Assembly: GCA_964030475.1 (NCBI GenBank)
Contig: CAXIPT010000001.1
Coordinates: 1,320,809 to 1,384,808 of the forward strand
Direction of reading: 5' to 3'
DNA length: 64,000 nt
Origin: Tethya wilhelma
Lineage: Eukaryota > Porifera > Demospongiae > Tethyida > Tethyidae
Shown here one piece after another: positions 10,223 through 20,696 of the stretch; the stretch's first letter is position 1; each line of letters starts with the position of its first letter. A program made the translations under genes and the position numbers. The notes beneath the pieces are model-generated. The model did no database searches, was not told the DNA's origin, and saw only the letters and a list, made by a program, of their open reading frames with translations.

Positions 10223-12963
10223 TATCCAAAATACTAAGGAACAGTTAACATTATAATACCATAGGCCGGGCATAATAATTGTAACAGGTTATAAGACATG
10301 CACACATGACATAATAATAGCATAAGCACAACGGTGAACACATCAATGTAGCTATATATAGTTATGGTGATTGTACTCATAGTATACATGTAATGGTTGA
10401 TTCAACAATTATTATAGACAAACTTGCTGACCAAATGTAATAAATTGATGGGGCTGTGTGTGCTGGAGTAGGGTTGGGGGAACAAACAACTATGATATGT
10501 AGCTATGTGCTATCCATCACTCAACAACCACCATAACTGATGTGTATTGCGGTCTGTGGGTTGTGATGCGCATGCCATGATGCCGTATACTGATATGTGC
10601 AACGGTTCTGGCTGAGCCTTCATATCAATTCCTCTAAAAATACTAAGAAATTTCAATCATACCTGCCACAACAGATGTTCAGCATTCAGTGACTTAATCT
10701 TGTCCATTAGGAAACCCATCAGATTCTAGTTATAGAGAAGTAAACAGATAACATCATCATATGGTCATGTACCACATACCATACTCAGTACGTGACTATA
10801 CAGCCTGCCGCCTGACATCATTGATTCCCATGACAACATGATTCAGTGCCACCGGATGATGGCATGGCTGCACTTGGGGTTAATATTAACTTGGTATGAA
10901 ATGTTGGGAACATAGTGAGGTAATTTATCAGTCTCACATAAAGTTATTTCAAGAGTGGTTGTAATAATTGTATACATAAAAAAATTTTGGACATTGATGT
11001 CATTAACTCTTGCATCATCAGTCTTATCTTGCAAATACTACTGTGGCTGACAGAGGGGTCATACAGTGTAAAGGTTGGACTATAGGAGTTGGCATTTACA
11101 GAAAGTGGGTAGGGGTCGAAAAATAGAATTGCAACTTCGTGCCAGCATGCGCATATAAATTATGCAGCATATAATTGGCGTGCACTTACTTCTGCTGACA
11201 GAGAGCCTGTAAATAAGTCAGTGTTTATTGCTGGGAACTTGCTGCAATAGTTCACCTCTAGAGCCGGGCTTAGGTACAGACTTTGATTCGACTGCTGACA
11301 ACTGCAGAACTTCGAAAATTTACCACGCGCGCACTGAACTTGTAGGCGTGGTTTGGAGGGCATTATTTAGAACAGTTGATTTGTGTCGGTTTCCTTTCTA
11401 CTATAAGAGTTCCACTTCAACGAGGTCTAAGGGTCGTTACACCACCTCCAGAGCTGTTGGACAAGCCAAAGAAACAAAGTAAGATGCATATTCCTGCTCA
11501 TAAATAGGCCTCCTTGAATTTACCATGTCTTGCCCAATATTAAAACCTCCATGTTAGACTGTGTGTAAATTTGCCAGGCAAGGCTGTATCTAATCTGTGG
11601 TTGTATTGGTGCATTAAGAATCTTTTGTTACTATTTAAATCCTCAAGAATGGGACTATTATGATATTGAAATGTGCATAAAATAAGTTTGTTTTAAAATC
11701 TACCACATTTCTTACGATGAATTGAGATAAACTTATTGGATGTTGCTTGTCATTTATCAGTCAAGCTGTTTTTGGGTCAGAGATGTAGCCATGTGTGTTG
11801 ATGATGTGTGGTCTGTCCACTTGTTTGTCACAATGTGCTGATTGATACAGTCATGCCCATTATCGTTAATACTCAATTGATACAATTGTTCTCAGTACAA
11901 ATTGTGTATCCTGTGTAGTACCCATTGGGTATGTGTTTGATGCTGCTCACGTTACACCCAGTATGATTTGTGATACTCTCACTATGCATCCATTTGGTAT
12001 CAATTAAGCCCATATCACATATTATCCCTCTAAGCACCTTTACCTGCTAGTGTATGTGATATGTGCTCTATTGTTGTGTTTTGGTTTGGTTGGTTGGAGG
12101 TTGGGAATTTAAAGGTGGGTGGTGGTTACTGGAATGTCATTGGCTCGTTAGCCCAGCTCTGCTTGTGTTCAATCCAAGCAACAAAAGTCTCTGTTATTTT
12201 CTTGTGTGTGTGTGTGTGTGTGTACATGGTTGATGCTAAGTGTGTTGTTTGGCTCAAGTAGTTGCTAGGGATGTGTTGGAGAAGTGGCTGTCAATGGAGC
12301 CCATCAATGGAGCTCATCTGGCACTGACCATGTGCTGTAGTAGAAGTAGATCATTCAGTGATGTATTTATTTTCATGGCCACTCAAACAGCATCGGCTAA
12401 ATTAGGTTCTTGTGTCCTGTTGATTGGTGTATAGCCTTATGTAGTACACGAGTACAAACATACATACATACACCCACTTACTCTAATGACTCTCCCGTCT
12501 CTGTAAAGTACAGCTGAACATTTCCTCCTGCACACCTTTTCATCTTGGTATTTGGATCCTCCACTAAGATGAAGCAAAGGTGTATTAGGATGGAACTATA
12601 GCCAGTACTAGCAGAGAGTGAGTGTGGGTCTCTCTCTCCCCCTCAGTTCATGGACCGGTTCTTGTGTACACTGTCAATTAGCTATGATGATAGATATGAG
12701 GAAAACCATGGAATTATACCTAATGTCCTTATTCTGAAGTTCTAAATATCAGTTTGTAGTTAGTGTGTTGGTGTGTATCAATGCTGTGGCTCTACAGCTT
12801 GTCTACTAGTGGGGCTTATGTTCTTTGATATCACTGTCAACGTTTGATTTGATTTGTACTACTGCCCACCCTTTACCACATTAATTTGTTACATTTGTTC
12901 CTAAACACAGGTATAATAGCCCCCCATCCGCCCTTGGCCTCTTCACTAGGTTTTTGAATCACC
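10223..12963. other. intergenic, with possible promoter and leader of tropomodulin
   Basis: No coding gene is seen. A GC-richer stretch at about 11140-11480 has an NRF1-like gcatgcgcat at 11145-11154 and a possible untranslated exon ending before gtaaga at 11479, which could splice to the acceptor just before the tropomodulin ATG. A short (GT)n run lies at about 12205-12222. Confidence 0.4.
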
Positions 12964-14174
12964 ATGAGTAAGGATTTTGACCTTGATGACTTAGAGTTGG
13001 CTGGACTCACTGATGCTCAACTAGAAGAGCTCTCAGAGTATATAGACCCTGATGTAAGTCGCACACTCAAGATGAGGCACAAAACTACTAAGATATGTTT
13101 CAGAGAATTCTCTTGTTGTGTGATTATACGTGATACCGTATAGCGGGAAATTTTCGGGGGTGTAAATTTTCGTGAAAAGCTTAGACCGCACTTCAGAAGA
13201 AAATATTCGTGGTTTTAATTTTCGTCACTCAAGTATCTCCAACTTACAGCGCTGGAAGGTGCTTTGGTATACATGTAGAATGCTATTCTAGCTAGATACT
13301 AGCTATTCAGACTGCAAACTTTTTGAAAAGACGGGCAAGAGACAGAGAACTAAAGTCTTTGGCAACATGTGCGTGGCGAGTATCGTGACCTTTGACCTCA
13401 GAAAAAATTTTTTTGTGGGAGGGAAAATTTCATGACTCAGGGGTTAGTCACGAAAATAACGAAAATTTTCACCCCACGGAAATTTCCCGTTCTTCGGTAC
13501 ATACAATGTATTTTCATTACTTAAAATAGTAGAGATTACAACCCATATTGAATGGTAGGTGTTTTTTAGAGCTCTTCTTAATTTCCTTTCTCCTTTCTTT
13601 CCTCCCCCCTCATAGAATGAGCTCCTTCCCGCCTCGGAGCGGTTGCCCGTGCACACCAAGAAGAAACCCTCAGGTCCTTATGACCGACAGCACCTCCTAG
13701 ACCACCTCAAGCATCAGGCAGAGACGTCCACCATCGGAGAGGACTATGTTCCCTTTGTCAAGAAACAACGGCCAAAAGAGACACAAGTATGTAGACTAGA
13801 GCTGTGCATGTGCAGTCTAAGACACACACACACCTTTGTTGAGGTTCAGAGTGAGGCTCACACAGCAAGACTCACATAGCCTCACTGAATGATAACCTCT
13901 GACTGATAAACTGATTATACTTCCATATTACATGTAGTTGAGTCACAATATTTAGATAGACAATGCATGAAGTTGTGTATTTCAAAGCCTCTCTCTTTCT
14001 CTCCATACATAGCCTAAACACAAACCTGCTCCTAAGAAAGAAATTCAGACTGAATTTGATGACATGTTGGACATGCTTGATGAAGATGACCTAACAGAAC
14101 TAGCAGGTAGCACCAAATGCTCATTTCTAATTTTGCCTTGTAAACCAGGCATGCCGTCCTTTACCAGTTTGTTC

Positions 14175-14242
<68 letters not shown>

Positions 14243-14332
14243 TGAACTTGGTGTCCATAACATCTTGGATCAAGCTCAGAGTCGTGGTGATGTGAAGCCA
14301 GTAGCTAATCCTAGCACTGGACTTCGGAGTGG
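12964..14332 (+). CDS. TMOD: tropomodulin, N-terminal part only
   Basis: Four exons splice in frame: 12964-13053, 13616-13786, 14013-14106 and 14242-14332. The protein starts MSKDFDLDDLELAGLTDAQL and continues LPASERLPVHTKKKPSGPYD, HLLDHLKHQA, EDYVPFVKK, DMLDMLDEDDLTELAAELGV. This is the tropomodulin/leiomodin N-terminal pattern: a tropomyosin- and actin-capping helix, the pointed-end linker, and a second short acidic helix. Family members cap actin filament pointed ends. The sequence breaks at the single N at 14333, and the C-terminal leucine-rich-repeat domain is not in the window. The ATG has a good context (caccatga). Exon 4 is preceded by a long (CT)n run ending in cag. Confidence 0.85.
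13134..13499. mobile_element. MITE in tropomodulin intron 1
   Basis: The ends are inverted repeats of about 42 bp: left taccgtatagcgggaaattt; right, reverse-complemented, taccgaagaacgggaaattt. Both continue into TTTTCG-rich sequence. No coding capacity is seen. A shorter relative with the same termini lies at 37045-37211. Confidence 0.8.
14176..14240. repeat. (CT)n microsatellite forming a polypyrimidine tract
   Basis: The run is immediately followed by cag and the fourth tropomodulin exon, so it acts as, or contains, the 3' splice-site pyrimidine tract. Confidence 0.9.
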
Positions 14333-14333
14333 N

Positions 14334-15236
14334 CCCAGAACAACTTATAATCAGAAAACCGCTTGGTATAGACATTCATGTGCTGGGGAGGGAAACAGTC
14401 TCTGCAGCAATCCCATTGGTGGTTTCCATGGCAACTGGCTCCACTTCCTCCTCTCTGCCTGTGGCAGTTCCATCCTCACTGACCATACCTGTGTGTGGGT
14501 GTGTGCACATGCATGTCACTGTGGATGATAAATAATCTACCCTACCAGAAGATTTTTTATTTATTCATTAATAATTATTATTATCATATTGTCATCCACA
14601 TTGGGATAGTTACGAATATAATAGTAATTAGTATCCTCCACATATTGAATTTATGATGTTTGAAGAAGTCTACATCATACATGGATCAGGATTGAGAATT
14701 TTTGCCGCTAAAAATTTGCACATTTTAAATTTTTTGCCACTCTATATACCAAGTGGCAACAGAAAAAATTATTAATGTCCAAAATTTCCCAATCGATGAT
14801 CATATCATTGAAATGCACATCCCAACAATTTGAACAGATCAGCACACAAACAGCAATAGTAGCACCGTCATCAGTCACATGATGATGAAGTCAAATGATC
14901 TCAAACCAGTTTACCTGACACAATTAATGCAGAATTCAAGTATCTTATTAGATACATTCAGGTAATAATTATACCCATGCAGAATTTATTTTTGATCAAG
15001 ATCGAGTGGACTTAATACATCTGTGATAAATACAACTCTATAAGTATCATAATATTATAGTGATAGTATATAACCTGCACATTGTAAATTAATTGATGGA
15101 CACAGTATAACAACATTATTAAAGCAACAGTTATTAAAACAAGAACCTCAAAAGAGAATCGAGAAGAAAACTTTAAAATTAAAGTCCTGCATGTTGTTTG
15201 ATTCAGAGAAGCTGACTGCCTATACAATACGCAGTT
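14334..15236. other. non-coding, includes a diverged repeat
   Basis: This stretch follows the single-N join. An open frame of about 65 codons (to 14535) has no recognisable domain. From about 14495 the sequence resembles 16665-16970 (for example gtcactgtggatgat, and ctcaaaccagttta versus gtcaaaccagttta), a diverged direct repeat flanking the 7TM gene. Confidence 0.4.
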
Positions 15237-16250
15237 CTACTGTCCTTGTGGGGAAACTTGATTCCTTGAGCCTCTCTTACAAGTCACTTTCAACAATAAC
15301 AAATTCAGTGCCATCTTTACAGTCTTCCTTAAAAATTTGTTAACACTTAAGAGAAAAATCAAATACAGAGTGTAGTTAGTATCGACTGAATACGTCAGAA
15401 GAAAGTTCACAGCAAAGTTAATCTCCTCTGATCTGGAAGAAATCAATGAAGTTGCTGTCAAACTTGGCAATAGACGAAAGCACAAAGCTACAACATTTCC
15501 CAGAACAAGAAACTTGAATACACTTTTGGAGGTATTTATATTTTCGGTGCTCACAGTATTTCGTTTGACATATCGATAGGAGAGGTAGGAAAACACAGCT
15601 GCAGAGACAACAGGTAGCGGGAAGGAAAGAATGAAGAAAAGTGCTACGTAGGTTTGTAAAAACAAATTGAATGCGGGTCCTAAATTCCGACACAATGAAC
15701 CTCGAACTCTTGTTGACATGATTGAAACTAGGTTGTTTGTGTACGACAAAAACCCAATCACAAAACTAACAACCACTAGTACAACTAACATGATGATTAT
15801 TGCTGTATTTCTTATTTTCTTCCTTCCCCATCTGATCACTATGTATTGGAGAATTGACAGCACATTAGTGCTGTAAGAGAGAAGAAAATGAAATGAACTA
15901 AAAAGAGCATAAAAGGCTGTTTGTCCTCTACACCCTCCAAGTAGTGGTACATCTGTGATCAAACTGAGATCCATGAGAAGTCCGTACGTGAAAGGGGCTA
16001 TGGTACACACAGAAGTGATGAAGATGAAAATGATTGTAATAGGTGAGATGGTCGATTTCTTCTCTTTGGAAATGAGGACAGAAAGAATTGTTATTCCAAG
16101 AATCGCTGCTGGAATGACAACAATAGTAAAATGAGCAACTGCTGTAACAGTTACAATTAAGACTGCATCAAGCAATCGATTGTCTTCATCAGTTACATTT
16201 TGTGATGAGCTAAAGTTACTAAATAAAAGACTTTGTGCTTGACTAGACAT
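15237..16250 (-). CDS. seven-transmembrane receptor (GPCR), single exon
   Basis: A 337-residue intact frame. The N-terminus has two glycosylation sequons (NFSS, NVTD). Seven hydrophobic segments start at about residues 32, 68, 107, 147, 193, 243 and 278. Cys107 at the head of helix 3 and Cys187 in the second outer loop could form the usual GPCR disulphide. Helix 3 ends QYIVIRWGRK instead of a DRY motif, and helix 7 lacks NPxxY (it reads SVDTNYTLYLIFL). The C-terminal tail is short and basic. It is probably a lineage-specific receptor with unknown ligand. The intronless form suggests a retroposed or expanded family. Similar sequence flanks the gene on both sides. Confidence 0.75.
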   Translation of the reverse strand: MSSQAQSLLFSNFSSSQNVTDEDNRLLDAVLIVTVTAVAHFTIVVIPAAILGITILSVLISKEKKSTISPITIIFIFITSVCTIAPFTYGLLMDLSLITDVPLLGGCRGQTAFYALFSSFHFLLSYSTNVLSILQYIVIRWGRKKIRNTAIIIMLVVLVVVSFVIGFLSYTNNLVSIMSTRVRGSLCRNLGPAFNLFLQTYVALFFILSFPLPVVSAAVFSYLSYRYVKRNTVSTENINTSKSVFKFLVLGNVVALCFRLLPSLTATSLISSRSEEINFAVNFLLTYSVDTNYTLYLIFLLSVNKFLRKTVKMALNLLLLKVTCKRGSRNQVSPQGQ

Positions 16251-17007
16251 TACTGCAAACTAGTATACTTGGATAGGATGGTTTATGATCCAATATGAAC
16301 ACACTGAAACTGCATGCACTACAACAAACTGTGACTTTGTAAGTTTGCTTTGAAGTATTCTTCCAAACAACATTGAGTCATTTTTACAGAATTTAGTGGC
16401 AAACAAAGTGTTTGTGGTCTAGTAGAAGTCATTCATAATTTAATTTCACACAATCAGTCTTCACCAATGTACTTTGAGCTCAAAGACATTTGTAATGTTA
16501 TCATTTGGTTGATCATGGTCAAAATTTAATAGTCTGGGATATAACCTTGCATGGCACATCAAAGATCACAGGCCTCTAATGTGAGGGTAAGTACGTAGCT
16601 ATAGCAAATAATTCATTTATCAATGATAAAAATAGGTGAAATACAACACCATTTGCCACATACCTATGGTATGTACACATGTATGTCACTGTGGATGATG
16701 AATATACCATACCGAGAAAGAGTTATGAATTATTCATAAGCTGTATTAAATAATTCATGATTTTTGAAGAAATCCACCATTGGAACGCCACACTCCACAC
16801 AAACAAACAAACAAAATTATCAGCAAACGCCAGCACCATCATCATCACATGACAGATGAGGTCAAACCAGTTTAAGGTAAACACGTCATTATTAACCCTC
16901 AGCAACAATTCTCAATTGACAAAGTTCAATACCAAGAATTTCCCTCGTCAAGATCGAGTTGACTTTACTAGCAAGAAAAATTATACTGAAAAGACTACGT
17001 ATACACC
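16251..17007. promoter_or_regulatory. divergent intergenic region
   Basis: The space between the divergent 7TM gene (-) and Calx-beta gene (+). Its right part (about 16665-16970) is a diverged copy of 14495-15000. No coding sequence is seen. Confidence 0.4.
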
Positions 17008-17992
17008 ATGAAGATTGTTGCAGCTATTTTTGTCTCAGTCTCAGTGCTAGGCTTCTGTCAGTGCCAGAATGGATCAGGTAATATGTTTACAAGGAATAAT
17101 CCCACAAAAAATTACACTCTAATTTGGTCCATCCATGTAGATACAGTTGTAATTGGATTCACTGAGAGTGAGTATACAGTGAGAGAGGAGGAGAAGGCAG
17201 TGGTAGTGACAGTGGCTGTCCTCCAAGGGACTTTGGACAATGGAACAACAGTTACTGTTGTGCTACACACACAAGATGGCTCAGCAAAAGGTAGGCCAGT
17301 ATGCACAGAGCCATTAGTTTACATGTTAGCTAAGTGGTTTAATAAGCCAAAATATGATTTACTAGCTTTTAGTATTAGCTTGAGCTCAACAAACAAAGTC
17401 TTTTGAAGTATTACTACAGAAAGCAACATCTAATATTGTGCACTTTTTTCCTTTGGTATTTGGTACCCACAGCTTCTCAAGACTATGAGGCCATTTCAGA
17501 CCACGTGCTGGTGATTAATGCAACCAACCTCTCACAAACTGTGACCATTAACATCATTGATGACAATGTCAGAGAAGACATGGAGATGTTTTCAGTGTCC
17601 CTTACAATGCAAGAACAAAGCACTAGCAGCACTAGTAGCAGTAATACTACTATGGGAACCCATATAGAAATTCGAATAGGAAGCTTCATCTTTATTATTG
17701 GTAAGAAATTAACATACTACATACTTGCCAATGGTTTAAAACATTACTAGTTGGATGTGGATTTGTCAATAATGGAACAATGGTCATTATAATTATGCCT
17801 TCTTCTCTATCTATCTAACATGTAGACACTGATGATCCACGTTTGAAACTTGGACTAGCTATTGCTCTACCACTGGTAGTAATAGTGGCAGGCATTACTG
17901 TACCTATTGTTATAGGAGTATACTGCTACTTTAAGAAGAACAAAGACAGCAAGTCAATAAAGAAAAACCAAACTGCACCCTTAAAACTATAA
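17008..17992 (+). CDS. single-pass membrane protein with one Calx-beta domain
   Basis: Four exons, all joined in phase 1: 17008-17077, 17141-17290, 17473-17700 and 17826-17992, about 204 residues. Exon 1 is a signal peptide (MKIVAAIFVSVSVLGFCQCQ). Exons 2-3 form a Calx-beta domain: YTVREEEKAVVVTVAVLQGT, then VNATNLSQ-like strand sequence and TINIIDDNVREDMEMFSVSL with the acidic IIDDN...E calcium-site pattern. Exon 4 has a transmembrane helix (LAIALPLVVIVAGITVPIVI) and a short basic tail. Calx-beta domains are calcium-binding, adhesion-type folds. The role here is unknown. The stop codon lies only 30 bases from that of the convergent WDR77 gene. Confidence 0.8.
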
Positions 17993-18022
17993 AACTATAG
18001 AAACTATTATACTGCATGATTA

Positions 18023-18167
18023 TTATAAGATTATACCTTCTTGATTAAAACTGAGTGTATGTTGTAGTAGCTGGCCATCCCACGAACAGGTAAGCAAGCA
18101 ATGCTCTGAAGGATGCCACGAGAGACCATGGACGAAATCAACATGAGATGAACTACTCTTCCTATGA

Positions 18168-18214
<47 letters not shown>

Positions 18215-18453
18215 NNNNNNNNNNNNNNNNNNNNNNNNNNNNNNNNNNNNNNNNNNNNNNNNNNNNNNNNNNNNNNNNNNNNNNNNNNNNNNNNNNNNNN
18301 NNNNNNNNNNNNNNNNNNNNNNNNNNNNNNNNNNNNNNNNNNNNNNNNNNNNNNNNNNNNNNNNNNNNNNNNNNNNNNNNNNNNNNNNNNNNNNNNNNNN
18401 NNNNNNNNNNNNNNNNNNNNNNNNNNNNNNNNNNNNNNNNNNNNNNNNNNNNN

Positions 18454-18530
<77 letters not shown>

Positions 18531-19227
18531 ACATGTATGGTATTGGTATGGAGAGGGACAATGACTCACAGTTCCAATAACACACACTAGATGGGGATAC
18601 AGAGTGCATGCTATTGCTCACATGGATGTGATAGTTCCACTGGGTATATTCTGTACTCTTACACTGGCATCATCTGACACACTCGCTAGAAGAGAAGAAC
18701 TGTATCAACAGAGAAGGTAATTTTCATACAAGAGTGTTTTGAGATAACCAAGCATTGCGTGCTTACTTCCAAGGAGCAAATGCCAGTCTATGGACAGCTC
18801 TGGAGTGAGGGTGGTGGCTGGCGTACAAATATTCTGTCCCTCTTGTGTCAACAAGATCCACCTTACCAAGTTGAGAACCTGCAGGAGTCATATAATTTAA
18901 TTTTGCAGTATAGAACTTACTTCCATGGACCGTAATCATTAAAATTGTAACATTAATAAAAGGCTTTCTAAATATTCCCGATACATGGTCCTATGCTATC
19001 ACAAATTCATGAAAATATTGTGCCATTAAAATTTGGAGCTAAATGATACTTATCGCACATTTATAAGCATCTATGAATCTAAATCACAGCCATACATTTG
19101 TTGCTTGCTGTATTTATTGTTAAATACGAGTTGCAATCTCACCAAAAGCTAATGTAAAGTCTTGAGATGAACACCAGGCTATGCTTGTATGGACACCATT
19201 GTTACAGGCTGCAGGGGTAAGGGGAGG

Positions 19228-19285
<58 letters not shown>

Positions 19286-20568
19286 AAATTTCACTCTCAA
19301 CAACAGGGAGGACTCTCTGCCCTCTGGTCTTAATTAGAGGTTGCTACAAGAACATGGCACACAGATGATGTAATCAAACATGGAGACACCTCTACAACCA
19401 GACCTGTGAATTTCATAGCAGGCTGTGGTTTTCTCAAGTCCCACATTCTCACTGTTCCATCCTGTGACCAGTTGAGAATGAGAGAGAGAGGGAGAGAGAG
19501 AATTAATCGACAATAATATCAAAGGTTGAAACTTCCAACAGTACAAGGTATAGCTACACAATACTGTGCATGCAATGGTTAACTAACACCCAATATCTCG
19601 CCACTCACTTGTGAAGTAGACACAAAGCAATCAGGATGACAGGGACTGGCTGCCACTGAGAGTGCAGCTGCTGTGTGACCTACATTGAGTGATATTATAT
19701 ACAACTAGCTAGTGTATACCACAGATACTATCCATACATACATGTATAGTGCACCAACCTCGAAAAGACTTGAACATTTTCATGCTCTCAACATCCCATA
19801 CAATCAACCTGTAATACAAATTAGATTTACAGTCAAGCTCACTAAAATAAGAATTAACTGTGACATCAATATGATGTCATAGTGATATCAGTATCTCACT
19901 TGCCATCAGCTCCCCCACTGACGACTCTCCCCCCACACGTCAACCTGGAGAGACACAGCACCATGTCGTCATGGGAACCAAGAGAGCTCTTCTGTTCCAG
20001 AGTGTTGCCAGGAGGATGAAGGTTCCACACCTCCAGCTCCCCCGAATCACAGGCTAACAGAAGATTCTCCTCACCCGAGAGCCTGTGGGGACAAACACAC
20101 ACACACACACACATATATACAGAAAAGCTCATAGGTGATGTAAATTACTATAATAACAGACACATTCTGGGAGAAGTTTTGAAAGGTATTAGAAAAGCAC
20201 ATACCTACTGCTATAGCAACTATTGTGAACTACATGTATGTACACGAGCACTGCTCAGACTCACCAGACGAGATCGGATGATCCAGTTGTGGTTCTTGTT
20301 GCTACCATGCTCAAGTTGGGGCACTGTTCAAACTCTTCTGTGCTGTTGAACACCCACAGGCATCCATCCCACACTCTACCAGTCAATGCAGACGATACCA
20401 GTGCAAAAGTACCATCTGACAGAAGAGGAGAAATGAAAACAAAAACTAAAGCACTATAATAAAAGCAAATTATTAGTAATTTGAAGTTCTGCACAACCTA
20501 TAAGATTAGAAGAATAGCTTCTTACCTTTTCTATGCACCACGGCTTCGAAATGGGTCCTTGCTGACAT
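18023..20568 (-). CDS. WDR77: WD40 protein WDR77/MEP50, PRMT5 methylosome subunit
   Basis: Ten exons join in frame (high to low): 20526-20568, 20265-20415, 19900-20082, 19759-19808, 19609-19679, 19404-19461, 19143-19208, 18767-18878, 18622-18699 and 18023-18161, about 316 residues (human about 342). Diagnostic stretches are SALTGRVWDGCLWVFN, LLLACDSGELEVWNL, SVAASPCHPDCFVSTSQ and VDFVHGLSWHPSEHCLLTCS, which follow MEP50 repeat by repeat, including its last blade. MEP50 binds PRMT5 and presents histone and Sm-protein substrates for arginine dimethylation. A 239-base N gap inside a (GT)n run interrupts the last intron only. The gene diverges from MRPL21 across 128 bp. Confidence 0.88.
18170..18529. 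repeat. (GT)n microsatellite with assembly gap
   Basis: A (GT)n run flanks a gap of N from 18215 to 18453, all within the last WDR77 intron. The true array length is unknown. Confidence 0.95.
19230..19283. repeat. (GA)n microsatellite in WDR77 intron
   Basis: It reads (CT)n on the coding strand and lies upstream of the 19143-19208 exon's acceptor, continuing the pyrimidine tract. Confidence 0.9.
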
Positions 20569-20696
20569 GATGAGCGATGACTCACTCAACTGAGCTATAC
20601 CAAATTTTGAGTTTCCAGCCACGTGGGATGTGGGTGTGTAACCTAAGACTAAAATTGCCACGTGGGTGCTCTTTATTTAGAAGGAAAGACAACATC
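20569..20696. promoter_or_regulatory. bidirectional promoter with two E-boxes
   Basis: Only 128 bp separate the start codons of WDR77 (-) and MRPL21 (+). Two identical gccacgtggg sites (CACGTG at 20620-20625 and 20659-20664) lie 39 bp apart. CACGTG is the Myc/Max/USF E-box. Control of a growth-linked pair by such factors is an inference. Confidence 0.6.

Noticed and set aside
13444..13659. 71-codon minus-strand frame at tropomodulin exon 2
   Set aside because: Shadow of the real exon and of the MITE end on the opposite strand.
14329..14535. 65-codon open frame after the N (PEQLIIRKPLGIDIHVLGRE...)
   Set aside because: No domain, no splice partner and it ends in repeat-like sequence; kept only as part of the non-coding entry.
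18023..18621. Long open frames of (Cys-Val) or (Thr-His) around the N gap
   Set aside because: Translations of a (GT)n microsatellite through N; only the 18023-18161 end is a real WDR77 exon.
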